Below are positions 8,728 to 16,574 of a DNA stretch of 64,000 nucleotides, in pieces (within the stretch, counting starts at the first letter, position 1; every line of letters begins with the position of its first letter). The DNA comes from Korobacter sp963703075. Lineage in GTDB: Bacteria > Acidobacteriota > Terriglobia > Terriglobales > Acidobacteriaceae. Below the pieces are notes generated by a model. It had not been told where the DNA came from and made no database searches. It was given only the letters and a program-made list of their open reading frames with translations. The DNA is taken from positions 3,472,001-3,536,000 of the forward strand of contig OY969786.1 in the NCBI GenBank assembly GCA_963703075.1, read 5' to 3'. The position numbers and the translations under genes were made by a program.

Positions 8728-9850
8728 CGAGTTCGATGTGGTGGTGGTCGGCGAAGGGCTGGCGGGGGCGACGGCGGCAGCAGCGGCGGTGAGTGAAGGC
8801 GCAAGGGTGGCGCTGGCGAGCAAGGGACCGGGCTCGTTCGTTCTTGCAGACGGCTGCGTGGAGTTGGGAACAAACAACGTGGCGAACGCGGCGTGGCTGG
8901 GAACGGAAGCCGATCGCGGGAATGCGGTGAACTTCTTTGTTGCGTCGGCGGGCGGGGCGGGCTGCGAATACCGGGGAGGCTTCGGAGAAAGGATCGCGAT
9001 CCCCACCATCCTGGGCACGTTCCGGCAAGTTTCGCTGGCGCCGCTTTACTTTGGGAGCCGCGACTTGTGGACGATGGGGAAAGTGGTGGTGGCGGGCTTC
9101 GAAGGGAGCCTGGACCTGGATGCGAAATTTTTGGCGGAGCGCTACACGTCGAGGGCGAAGAAGAACGGAAAAAGCACGAAGTTTACGGCACGAACCCTGA
9201 ACCTGGGACAGCGCAGGGTGCAGCCCTCGCACGAGTTGGAGTTCGCCACTCACTTCGACCGTGACCCACAGTTTCGCGAGTCCGTGGTGATGGCACTGGC
9301 AACAGCGGCCGAAAGTGCCGATTGCCTGATCCTGCCGGGAGTGCTGGGGCTGAACACCTCGACCGACGAGTTGCGTGAGATTGTGCGGCAGGTGGGATGT
9401 GCGATCTGCGAGATTGCGACGCTGCCGCCCTCGATTTTAGGGATTCGGCTGCTGCGGCGGATGGAACGTTACCTGGGTGGATTAGGGGTGGAGCTGATGA
9501 CCGGGTTCTCCGTGAGCAAGTTGCTGCTGGAAGGCGACCGGTGCCAGGGCGTGGAGTTGGAAACGCCGGGGCGCGAGCGGAGAATCGAGGCGCAGGCGGT
9601 GGTAGTGGCGACGGGCGGATTCTCTCACCTGCTGCAGCCGAAAGCGGCGCCGCGGGAAACCAATCCCATGCCGGCCAATGAAGAGCTGCTTGCCTGTGCC
9701 GGCGGACAGGTGATCGCACAAAATCTTTTCGCCTGCGGAGGCGCACTGCGGACTTCGAACGTGTTCAGTGAGAATGCGGTTGCCATCCTGACCGGGGTGC
9801 GCGCGGGACGACTGGCCGCGGCAGTGGGAGTGCATCATGCGGGAAGATGA
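8708..9850 (+). CDS. glpB: Anaerobic-type glycerol-3-phosphate dehydrogenase subunit B
   Basis: Flavoprotein subunit of the GlpABC complex. The N-terminal FAD-binding loop is VVVGEGLAGATAAAAA, followed by GSFVLADGCVELG in the position where GlpB proteins have their second conserved block. A C-terminal FAD loop lies near AVVVATGGFSHL. It is 380 residues, shorter than E. coli GlpB (419). A GTG at 8708 overlaps glpA by 20 bases; a second GTG at 8717 is better spaced from GAGGTGAG and may be the true start. Its end overlaps glpC by 14 bases, so all three subunits are translationally linked. Confidence 0.85.
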   Translation: MSIVANNEFDVVVVGEGLAGATAAAAAVSEGARVALASKGPGSFVLADGCVELGTNNVANAAWLGTEADRGNAVNFFVASAGGAGCEYRGGFGERIAIPTILGTFRQVSLAPLYFGSRDLWTMGKVVVAGFEGSLDLDAKFLAERYTSRAKKNGKSTKFTARTLNLGQRRVQPSHELEFATHFDRDPQFRESVVMALATAAESADCLILPGVLGLNTSTDELREIVRQVGCAICEIATLPPSILGIRLLRRMERYLGGLGVELMTGFSVSKLLLEGDRCQGVELETPGRERRIEAQAVVVATGGFSHLLQPKAAPRETNPMPANEELLACAGGQVIAQNLFACGGALRTSNVFSENAVAILTGVRAGRLAAAVGVHHAGR

Positions 9851-11033
9851 ACGAAGGTTAGACGGCTGCATCAAGTGCACGGACTGCAACACCGCGTGTC
9901 CGGTGATGAAAGTTTTTCCGAGTTTTCCGGGGCCGAAGACGCTGGGGCCAGACCTGGAGCGGGTCCGTAAGGAAGGCATCGAGTGCCGCAGCGAGTGGCT
10001 GGAGTATTGCCTGGGCTGCAACCGTTGCGAGATGGCATGTCCGAACCAGGTCAATGTTTCGGAGCTGATTGCGCGCGCCAAGGCGAAACAGCCGAAGAGC
10101 GGCCGCAAGGCCTTTCGCGATCATTTACTGGCGAGGCCGGCGCTGCTCGGCAAACTGGGTACGGTGGCGCCAGCGGTGACGAATGGCTTGCTGGGGATGG
10201 GATTGAATCGCGCGTTGATGGCGAAGGCAATGGCGATCAGCGCGCAGCGGCCGTTCCCCGAGTACAGCCGCAAAGCGGTGCGGGCGCGACGCAATCCCTG
10301 GAAGACGAGGGTAATTTTCTTTCCCGGTTGTTACATCCGCTACAACGATCCGGAGCTGGCACAGACGGTGGTGGAGCTGCTGGAGTTTTATGGATGCGAC
10401 GTTGAGATCGCGTCGGAAGCCTGTTGCGGGGTTCCGGCGCTGGCCAATGGCGACGCTCCCGAAATGCTGGCCAATGTGCGGAGCAATGTTGCGCGCTTAC
10501 GAGCGGATGTGGAGCGAGGTACGCCGATCATCACGGCCTGCACGAGCTGCAGTCATATGTTCAAGGCGGAATACGCGCGGCTCCTGAAAGACGACGAGAG
10601 GGTGGCGGCATCGGCAGCGAAGATTGCGGAGAATACCTATGACCTCGCCGAATTCCTGCTGGAGCGGGCGGGCGAACCGTCGGGAGAGCTGCAACCGGTG
10701 AAGATGAAGCTGGCCTACCATGCGCCTTGTCATTTGAAGGGGCAAGGGATTGGACGGCCGTGGCTGCAGTTACTGCGAGCGATTCCCGGAGTACAGATCG
10801 ACGAAATTTCCGCCGAATGCTGTGGAATGTCGGGAACATACGGATTCAAGGAAGAGAAGTATGCCATCTCGATGGAGATTGGGCAGGAGCTCTTCGCGGG
10901 GATTCGTGCGTATCGTCCGGACTTTGCGGTTTCGGAATGTGGAACCTGCCGCATGCAGATTGAGCATGGAACAACGGTGCGGGCGTTGCATCCGGCAGAG
11001 ATTCTGCATCGTGCTTGCAAGCCCCGTAGTTGA
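9837..11033 (+). CDS. glpC: Anaerobic-type glycerol-3-phosphate dehydrogenase iron-sulfur subunit C
   Basis: Iron-sulfur subunit that anchors GlpAB to the membrane and passes electrons to quinone. It has two [4Fe-4S] motifs near the N-terminus (CIKCTDCNTACP and CLGCNRCEMACP) and two CCG cysteine-rich motifs (SEACCGVP and SAECCGMSG), with YHAPCHLKGQGIG before the second. The length of 398 residues matches E. coli GlpC (396). It starts inside the glpB 3' end. The architecture resembles GlcF in this window, but the order after glpA-glpB and the GlpC-like spacing make the assignment firm. Confidence 0.92.
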   Translation: MREDERRLDGCIKCTDCNTACPVMKVFPSFPGPKTLGPDLERVRKEGIECRSEWLEYCLGCNRCEMACPNQVNVSELIARAKAKQPKSGRKAFRDHLLARPALLGKLGTVAPAVTNGLLGMGLNRALMAKAMAISAQRPFPEYSRKAVRARRNPWKTRVIFFPGCYIRYNDPELAQTVVELLEFYGCDVEIASEACCGVPALANGDAPEMLANVRSNVARLRADVERGTPIITACTSCSHMFKAEYARLLKDDERVAASAAKIAENTYDLAEFLLERAGEPSGELQPVKMKLAYHAPCHLKGQGIGRPWLQLLRAIPGVQIDEISAECCGMSGTYGFKEEKYAISMEIGQELFAGIRAYRPDFAVSECGTCRMQIEHGTTVRALHPAEILHRACKPRS

Positions 11034-11069
11034 AATTTGCAACACTCCCAGGTCAGATGTACCAGACCA

Positions 11070-11085
11070 TGTGACTGGCATCACG
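11070..11085. promoter_or_regulatory. CRP-like site upstream of plsY-glpP
   Basis: TGTGA-CTGGCA-TCACG differs from the CRP consensus TGTGA-N6-TCACA at one base. It is in the glpC-plsY gap, 61 bases before the plsY ATG, which suggests catabolite or redox control. The regulator is inferred. Confidence 0.4.
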
Positions 11086-11099
11086 TCACGGCGATGCGG

Positions 11100-11145
11100 G
11101 GAGCACTAGAGTGAGACTCGTCCGGGATTTCCCGGAGAGTGCTCC
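11100..11145 (+). promoter_or_regulatory. Three-way-junction-like leader that buries the plsY ribosome binding site
   Basis: Outer arms GGAGCACT (11100-11107) and AGTGCTCC (11138-11145) are perfectly complementary. They enclose two further hairpins: GAGT-gag-ACTC (11109-11119) and TCCGGG-attt-CCCGGA (11121-11136). The plsY Shine-Dalgarno GGAG (11134-11137) lies within this fold and the outer stem ends one base before the ATG. Control of plsY translation by RNA folding is inferred. Confidence 0.5.
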
Positions 11146-11772
11146 ATGCTGCAAGCCTGCCTGATCGCCGGTGTTGTTTCCTACCTGTTGGGCTCCATTC
11201 CTTTTGGACTTTTATTGCTGCGTATTTTTCGGGGCGTGGATGTACGCCGAACCGGGAGTGGAAACATTGGGGCCGCAAATGTGGCGCGCATTGCGCCGAG
11301 CCTGGGGATCCTGACGTTGTTGCTCGATGCCGCGAAGGGATTCGCCGGCGTGACACTGGCGCGAATGGTCGCAGAGCATTTCGATCGGTTACAAGCGAAT
11401 CAGGTGTCGACGGTGCTGGGCGTGAGCGCGGTGTGCAGCATCGCGGGCCACGTGTTTTCGGTGTGGTTGCGATGGCATGGCGGCAAAGGCGTGGCGACGG
11501 GGATGGGAGCACTGCTCGCGCTGCTGCCACGCACGGCGCTGCTGGCGCTGGCGATTTTCGTTTTGATCTTCGCGACGTTTCGGTACAGCTCACTGGCATC
11601 GATTACATCGGCAGCGGTGTTTCCGGTGCTGGCTTATTTCCTGCATGAGCGGGGCGCGGCAGGACTGATGCCTTTTGTGTGCATTGTGTCGCTGCTGACG
11701 CTATGCAAGCACCACGAGAACATGGCACGCCTGCTTTCGGGCACGGAACGGCGTTTTACTTTCAGGCATTGA
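11146..11772 (+). CDS. plsY: Acyl-phosphate:glycerol-3-phosphate acyltransferase PlsY
   Basis: Integral membrane enzyme that acylates G3P at position 1 with acyl-phosphate to make lysophosphatidate, the first step of phospholipid synthesis. All three PlsY signature loops are present: SYLLGSIPFGLLL near the N-terminus, RTGSGNIGAANVAR, and HVFSVWLRWHGGKGVATGMG. The hydrophobic profile fits the usual multi-span topology, and 208 residues is the normal size. It sits between the G3P dehydrogenase operon and the G3P-sensing antiterminator gene, so lipid synthesis and catabolism of G3P are encoded side by side. The start is preceded by the structured leader. Confidence 0.93.
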   Translation: MLQACLIAGVVSYLLGSIPFGLLLLRIFRGVDVRRTGSGNIGAANVARIAPSLGILTLLLDAAKGFAGVTLARMVAEHFDRLQANQVSTVLGVSAVCSIAGHVFSVWLRWHGGKGVATGMGALLALLPRTALLALAIFVLIFATFRYSSLASITSAAVFPVLAYFLHERGAAGLMPFVCIVSLLTLCKHHENMARLLSGTERRFTFRH

Positions 11773-11798
11773 TCGCCAGGCGTGGCAAAGGGATTTTT

Positions 11799-12443
11799 AT
11801 GACGAGATTGGCTGAGTTTGAAATGCGGGCACAGGTACGGGGCAACGGATCGAAGGCAGAGCCGCCGGCCCTGCTCACCCAGGCGTTAAGGTTGCTGCTG
11901 GAAGAGAGCCCGATCATTCCCGCGGTCCGTTCGGCGGAATTCCTGAAGCCGGCGGCGCGGGCGCACGGCAAGATTGTCTATTTTCTGTGCGGCGATCCGG
12001 AGAGTCTTCCGGACATGGCGGCGGCGATCAATGATGCGGGAAAGACGGCGATTGTGAATGTCGATCTGGTGCAAGGGCTGTCGCGCGACGCAACCGCGGT
12101 GGCTTACCTTGCGCACCATGGAGTACGGGGGATTATTTCGACGCATCCGGAGCCACTGCGGGCGGCGCGCAGCCTGGGGCTGTATTCGATCGAGCGAACC
12201 TTTCTGCTGGATTCAGGGGCGGTGCAGGCGGCGCTGCGATCGATCGACCGGGTACAACAGGACGCAGTGGAAGTGCTGCCGGCGATCGTGGCGCCTCACT
12301 TGATCCGGCAATTGCGCGACAGCCGGTCGGATTTACCGGTGATCGCGGGAGGCCTCATTCGGACCTTCCGTGAGATTGAAGACTTGCGGTCGCTGGGGGT
12401 GATATCGGTTTCGGTGAGCGATACCAGCCTGTGGTTGCAGTAA
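11799..12443 (+). CDS. glpP: Glycerol-3-phosphate-responsive antiterminator GlpP
   Basis: Predicted RNA-binding regulator that, in Bacillus subtilis, binds G3P and prevents premature termination in glp leader transcripts. The 214-residue protein shows the family pattern SPIIPAVRSAEFL, then VNVDLVQGLSRDATAVAYL, ISTHPEPLRAARSLGL, QRTFLLDS-like RTFLLDSGAV, VEVLPAI and a terminal AGGLIRTFREIEDLRSLG. These positions correspond to a TIM-barrel-like G3P-binding core. The ATG at 11799 has AAAGGG upstream; longer in-frame starts would overlap plsY. A strong intrinsic terminator stands in the leader of the next gene (12547-12623), exactly where a GlpP target would be expected. Confidence 0.9.
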   Translation: MTRLAEFEMRAQVRGNGSKAEPPALLTQALRLLLEESPIIPAVRSAEFLKPAARAHGKIVYFLCGDPESLPDMAAAINDAGKTAIVNVDLVQGLSRDATAVAYLAHHGVRGIISTHPEPLRAARSLGLYSIERTFLLDSGAVQAALRSIDRVQQDAVEVLPAIVAPHLIRQLRDSRSDLPVIAGGLIRTFREIEDLRSLGVISVSVSDTSLWLQ

Positions 12444-12477
12444 AGGTGGGACGAACCCGGCTACGGCACATGCAGCC

Positions 12478-12512
12478 GTGATGCAGGTCACTGACGAGTG
12501 GTGCTACCTGCA
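12478..12512. promoter_or_regulatory. CRP/FNR-type palindrome overlapping a hairpin before the porin leader
   Basis: GTGA-TGCAGG-TCAC (12478-12491) matches the GTGA-N6-TCAC core. It overlaps a hairpin: TGCAGGTCACT (12482-12492) against AGTG (12497-12500) and ACCTGCA (12506-12512). It may be an operator near the promoter of the porin-glpKF transcript or a leader RNA fold. Confidence 0.35.
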
Positions 12513-12546
12513 ATAAAGTACGACCCCGCAGCGGCAGAGATTAGAG

Positions 12547-12623
12547 AAGCCGCCCAAACTAGAGACAGCGTGGAACCAGGTTCCTCCACAGGCGCTGTGT
12601 CTTGTTTGGGCGGCTTTTATTTT
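12547..12623 (+). terminator. Leader intrinsic terminator, predicted GlpP antitermination target
   Basis: AAGCCGCCCAAAC (12547-12559) pairs perfectly over 13 bp with GTTTGGGCGGCTT (12604-12616) and is followed by TTATTTT. A secondary stem, ACAGCG (12565-12570) with CGCTGT (12593-12598), fills the loop. It ends 27 bases before the porin ATG (12651), so it sits in a 5' leader rather than after a gene, about 100 bases downstream of glpP. GlpP acts on such leader terminators in Bacillus; its action here is inferred. Confidence 0.75.
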
Positions 12624-12650
12624 GCAGTAGCACGAGGCAAAGGAGCCGTC

Positions 12651-13970
12651 ATGAATCGTAAATACTCAGTGTTCCTACTCCTCGCGGTCACGATGATCAT
12701 GCTGTCCGGGATGGCAATTGGACAGGCATCGAATTCCGCGTCGACGACGGGAGACAAATCATTCAATCTGGCCACCCAGAAATATTTGTTTGGCGACTGG
12801 GGTGGATCCAGGACCGACCTCGCGGAAAAGGGCGTGGTGTTCGACGCATTCTACGTTTCCGATCTGCTCGATAACGTGAAGGGCGGCGAGGAACAGAAGG
12901 CAGCCGGCTGGAACCGTATCCGTGGAACCATGGACATCGATTTCGGCAGGTTGGCACACATCAACGGGCTGACATTCCACGTAACCGGACTCTGGCAGGG
13001 CGGCGTAAATCTCGGCGGCGGCACGAATGCAGCCGGGAATGGCTACCTGGGAAGCATTGCCAATCCGAGCGGCCTGGTCAGCGCACACACCACGCGCCTG
13101 GACTCATTCTGGTTGCAGCAATCGCTCTTCCAGGGCAAGTTGACCGTGCGCGCGGGACAATTCGCGGGCATGGACTTTTACGGAGTGCAGAACTACGGCG
13201 GCAATTACCTGATGGAGCCGCTGGACTATGCGTTCGGCAACCTGTTCACGACCTACGAATCATTTGATCCTGCCGCCGGTCCGGCCGCAGAAATCAAAAT
13301 TGCGCCGGTGAAGGCCTTCTATTATCGGACGGCCGTCATGTCCGGCAACCATAACCCCTACGGCGATGACACCAATGGGTTCAACTTCAAGGCAGTCAAC
13401 AAGGGAACCTGGCTGAACGAAGTAGGCTTCCTGACAGGACAGCCAAAGACCGGTGGCACCCCGTCGAAAGAAAAGTACTACCCGGGCCTCTACAAAGTTG
13501 GTTCTTCTTACAATCCGGACTACTTCCTGAATCCGTTAAGCGGCTCGCTCACCCCAAAGAATTACCTGGTTTATTTCATGGCGAACCAGGCAATCTTCCG
13601 TCCCGAAGTCGGCTCGAGCAAGGGCATGGACGTGCATTTCGGCATGGACTTTGCGCCCGACAACGTCAACAAGATCAACAAGCAGGTCACAGGCGGTTTG
13701 GTGTACAACGGTCTGATTCCGCAGCGCCCGAAGGACGCGGTGGCATTCGGTTTCGTGTACAGCCATGTGAGCTCGAACTACAACCTGTTCTACACCGACA
13801 ATGGCTTCCCGGTCCTCGGCTCGGAGAAGGCATTTGAATTGAACTACCAGGCGAACATCACGCCGTGGTTGATGTGGCAGCCGGTGGTACAGATCTACAA
13901 CGATCTGGGCGCCAGCAGCGCAAATGGCACGGGCGTGGTTCTGGGTTTCCGTACCAAGGTCACGTTCTAG
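12651..13970 (+). CDS. OprB-family carbohydrate-selective porin
   Basis: Outer-membrane beta-barrel porin, probably for uptake of glycerol or small sugars. The first 26 residues (MNRKYSVFLLL to GQA) form a signal peptide. The OprB signature LFGDWGGSRTDLAEKGV follows near residue 44. The rest is rich in alternating aromatic and polar residues, and the chain ends in RTKVTF with the terminal Phe typical of outer-membrane proteins. The ATG at 12651 is set by AAAGGAG at 12639-12645 and the signal peptide; an upstream in-frame start would translate through the terminator hairpin. Its place before glpK and glpF suggests it supplies glycerol to the periplasm. Confidence 0.87.
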   Translation: MNRKYSVFLLLAVTMIMLSGMAIGQASNSASTTGDKSFNLATQKYLFGDWGGSRTDLAEKGVVFDAFYVSDLLDNVKGGEEQKAAGWNRIRGTMDIDFGRLAHINGLTFHVTGLWQGGVNLGGGTNAAGNGYLGSIANPSGLVSAHTTRLDSFWLQQSLFQGKLTVRAGQFAGMDFYGVQNYGGNYLMEPLDYAFGNLFTTYESFDPAAGPAAEIKIAPVKAFYYRTAVMSGNHNPYGDDTNGFNFKAVNKGTWLNEVGFLTGQPKTGGTPSKEKYYPGLYKVGSSYNPDYFLNPLSGSLTPKNYLVYFMANQAIFRPEVGSSKGMDVHFGMDFAPDNVNKINKQVTGGLVYNGLIPQRPKDAVAFGFVYSHVSSNYNLFYTDNGFPVLGSEKAFELNYQANITPWLMWQPVVQIYNDLGASSANGTGVVLGFRTKVTF

Positions 13971-14132
13971 TCTCTTGCTGGTCGACCCTCTCATCAGCGG
14001 AGCTGGCGGGAGACGCGGCGGATAAGGGATCGGCACAATGTTGAGATATTCCAGGAGCTGTGCGTTTTACCACTGAACTTGAGACCAGTGCGCAAGGGAC
14101 AACCCAGGCGCGCACGGAAGGAGCCATTATCC

Positions 14133-15683
14133 ATGGCTAAGTACGTTGGAGCAATCGATCAAGGCACGACCAGCACACGCTTTATCGTATTCGACCACGC
14201 CGGGCGGATCGTAAGCACCGTCCAAAAAGAACACGAACAGATCTACCCGAAGCCCGGGTGGGTCGAGCACAACCCGCTCGAGATCCTCTCACGCACAAAT
14301 GAAGTCATTGCCGAAGCAATGGCCGCCAAGGGAATCAAGCCCGAAGACCTGGCAGCGATCGGCATCACGAACCAGCGTGAGACCACGGTGGTTTGGAACA
14401 AGAAGACCGGCAAGCCGGTGTACAACGCCATCGTCTGGCAGGATACGCGGACGGCGGAGTATGTGGCCGAGTTCTCGAAAGAGGGCGGCCAGGACCGGCT
14501 TCGCAACAAGACGGGCCTTCCATTGGCGACCTACTTCAGCGGCCTGAAGATCCGCTGGATCCTCAACAACGTCCCGGGCGTTCGTCCGCTGGCAGAGAAG
14601 GGCGAAGTACTTTTCGGCAACATTGACACTTACCTGATCTGGAATCTGACAGGCGGTCCGGATGGCGGCATTCACGTGACGGATGTGACCAACGCCAGCC
14701 GCACCCAGTTGATGAACCTGGAAACGCTGGATTGGGACGCGGAGATTCTCGGATTGTTCGGCATTCCGAAGGCGATGTTGCCGGCGATTAAGTCGAGCGC
14801 CGAAGTCTACGGCAAGGCCGTTCCGAAGAGCATCCACGGCGTGGCCATTGCCGGCGATCTGGGCGATCAACAGGCAGCCCTGGTGGGCCAGACCTGCTTC
14901 AAGCAAGGCGAAGCCAAGAACACCTACGGCACCGGCTGCTTCCTGCTGCTGAACACGGGCACCCGCCCGGTGCAGTCGCACTATGGCCTGCTCACCACCC
15001 TCGCGTACAAGATCGGCAATCAGCCGGCGCATTATGCGTTGGAAGGCAGCGTGGCAATTACCGGAGCCCTCGTACAGTGGCTGCGCGACAACCTCGGAAT
15101 GGTCAAGAAGAGCGCCGAGATCGAGGAACTTGCGAAGACGGTGGAAGACAATGGCGGCGTTTATTTTGTGCCGGCATTCTCCGGGCTGTTCGCTCCTTAT
15201 TGGAAGACGAGTGCACGCGGCGTGATCGCCGGGTTGACCCGCTACGTCCACAAGGGACACATCGCCCGCGCGGTTTTGGAAGCGACAGCGTTCCAGACGC
15301 GTGAAGTCGTCGATGCCATGAAGAACGATTCCGGAATCGACCTGGACGTTCTGCGGACCGATGGCGGCATGATCGAGAACGATCTGCTGATGCAGTTCCA
15401 GTCAGACATTCTCAACAAGCCGGTGGTTCGTCCTGTGATTAAAGAAACGACTGCGTTAGGCGCGGCCTATGCGGCTGGGTTGGCGGTTGGGTTCTACAAG
15501 AATCTAGAAGACCTGTGCGCGAACTGGTCGGTGGACAAGACGTGGAAGCCGAACATGGACGAAGGCAAGAGAGAGTCCATGTACAAGCTGTGGAAGAAAG
15601 CCGTAACGCGCACCTTCGACTGGGTGGAAGAACCTGTCCACGCAGAAAAGACGGAGAAGACGCTGGCAGCCGCAACAAAATAA
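14133..15683 (+). CDS. glpK: Glycerol kinase
   Basis: Cytoplasmic FGGY-family kinase converting glycerol and ATP to sn-glycerol-3-phosphate. The N-terminal phosphate-binding loop GAIDQGTTSTRFIVFD, the substrate-contact TNQRETTVVW and the FGGY signature block near DGGMIENDLLMQFQ are present. With 516 residues it matches GlpK (502 in E. coli). The ATG at 14133 has GGAAGGAG at 14116-14123; the in-frame ATG at 14079 lies before that site. It lies between the porin and glpF, 162 bases after the porin stop, and its product G3P is the substrate of GlpABC, PlsY and PgsA nearby. Confidence 0.95.
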   Translation: MAKYVGAIDQGTTSTRFIVFDHAGRIVSTVQKEHEQIYPKPGWVEHNPLEILSRTNEVIAEAMAAKGIKPEDLAAIGITNQRETTVVWNKKTGKPVYNAIVWQDTRTAEYVAEFSKEGGQDRLRNKTGLPLATYFSGLKIRWILNNVPGVRPLAEKGEVLFGNIDTYLIWNLTGGPDGGIHVTDVTNASRTQLMNLETLDWDAEILGLFGIPKAMLPAIKSSAEVYGKAVPKSIHGVAIAGDLGDQQAALVGQTCFKQGEAKNTYGTGCFLLLNTGTRPVQSHYGLLTTLAYKIGNQPAHYALEGSVAITGALVQWLRDNLGMVKKSAEIEELAKTVEDNGGVYFVPAFSGLFAPYWKTSARGVIAGLTRYVHKGHIARAVLEATAFQTREVVDAMKNDSGIDLDVLRTDGGMIENDLLMQFQSDILNKPVVRPVIKETTALGAAYAAGLAVGFYKNLEDLCANWSVDKTWKPNMDEGKRESMYKLWKKAVTRTFDWVEEPVHAEKTEKTLAAATK

Positions 15684-15706
15684 ATCGCAAGGAGACCGGT
15701 ATTTTT

Positions 15707-16435
15707 ATGCATGGACCATTAATTGGTGAATTTATGGGAACGATGGTTCTGATTCTGTTAGGTGACGGAGTCGTAGCCAATGTTCTTCTGAAGAAATCGA
15801 AAGGCGAGGGATCCGGCTGGATCGTGATTACGACCGGATGGGGCCTCGCCGTCACCGCCGGGATCTTTACCGCGATTGCCTGCGGCAGCCCGGGCGCTCA
15901 CATCAACCCGGCGGTCACCCTGGCCGTCGCTCTGCTCTCCCACAGCTGGGCCAACGTGCTTCCCTTCTGGGCAGCGCAGTTTGCCGGCGCATTCGTGGGC
16001 GCAACCCTGGTATGGCTCGTCTATCTGCCACACTGGAAGGAAACCCCTGATCAAGGCGCGAAGCTCGGCATCTTCTGCACTGGCCCTGCCATCCGTAACC
16101 TGCCCGCGAACGCGATGACGGAAATCATCGCCACCGCGACGCTGGTTGGCGTAGGCTTTGCATTTGGCGCCTCGGCAGTTGCTCCCAACGGAATGCCTCC
16201 GGGATTTGGTCCTTATCTCTGGGGTCTGCTGGTATGGGTGCTCGGTCTGTGCCTGGGTGGCCCGACCGGATACGCCATGAACCCGGCACGTGACTTCGGC
16301 CCGCGCTTCGCTCATTTCGTGTTGCCCATCGCCGGTAAGGGTAAATCGGATTGGGGCTATGCCCTGGTACCGGTTATCGCCCCGCTCATTGGCAGCTCAC
16401 TGGGCGCCCTGAGCACGCGCTTCTTCCACTACTAA
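15707..16435 (+). CDS. glpF: Glycerol uptake facilitator (aquaglyceroporin)
   Basis: Inner-membrane MIP channel for facilitated diffusion of glycerol. Both NPA half-helix motifs are present: GAHINPAVTLAVAL in the first half and GYAMNPARDFGPR in the second, whose aspartate marks the glycerol-conducting branch. The protein has 242 residues and about six membrane segments. The ATG at 15707 follows AAGGAG (15689-15694) 23 bases after the glpK stop; the frame is open further upstream inside glpK, but that segment is not homologous to GlpF. It is followed by two hairpins and then dhaK. Confidence 0.94.
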   Translation: MHGPLIGEFMGTMVLILLGDGVVANVLLKKSKGEGSGWIVITTGWGLAVTAGIFTAIACGSPGAHINPAVTLAVALLSHSWANVLPFWAAQFAGAFVGATLVWLVYLPHWKETPDQGAKLGIFCTGPAIRNLPANAMTEIIATATLVGVGFAFGASAVAPNGMPPGFGPYLWGLLVWVLGLCLGGPTGYAMNPARDFGPRFAHFVLPIAGKGKSDWGYALVPVIAPLIGSSLGALSTRFFHY

Positions 16436-16442
16436 ATTCCTC

Positions 16443-16479
16443 CCTGGCACGCGGACGCTTCGGCGCTCGTCGTGCCAGG
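16443..16479 (+). other. Hairpin after glpF
   Basis: CCTGGCACG (16443-16451) and CGTGCCAGG (16471-16479) form a perfect 9-bp stem just after the glpF stop. There is no T-tract, so it may be an RNA-stabilising or pausing element ahead of the stronger terminator at 16492. Confidence 0.5.
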
Positions 16480-16491
16480 TTAACGATCCCT

Positions 16492-16549
16492 GGTGGTGAT
16501 GGCTCTCTTGCATCTCGGCATGTTTCCCAAGAGACATCACCACCTTTTT
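16492..16549 (+). terminator. Strong intrinsic terminator between glpF and dhaK
   Basis: GGTGGTGATG plus TCTCTTG (16492-16510) pair with CAAGAGA plus CATCACCACC (16528-16544), giving 17 bp with a 2-nt bulge, followed by TTTTT (16545-16549). It ends 25 bases before the dhaK ATG and, like the hairpin before the porin gene, may be an antitermination-controlled leader terminator. A plain end-of-operon terminator is the alternative. Confidence 0.75.
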
Positions 16550-16574
16550 CGATTTGCAGGCAGGAGGTTGAACG

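Noticed and set aside
12498..12650. N-terminal extension of the porin from upstream in-frame codons
   Set aside because: It would read through the terminator hairpin and bury the signal peptide; ATG 12651 has an ideal ribosome binding site.
13971..14132. Third leader terminator before glpK (GCACA ... TGTGC then TTTT at about 14055)
   Set aside because: The stem is only 5 bp with a long loop; too weak compared with the two strong hairpins at 12547 and 16492.
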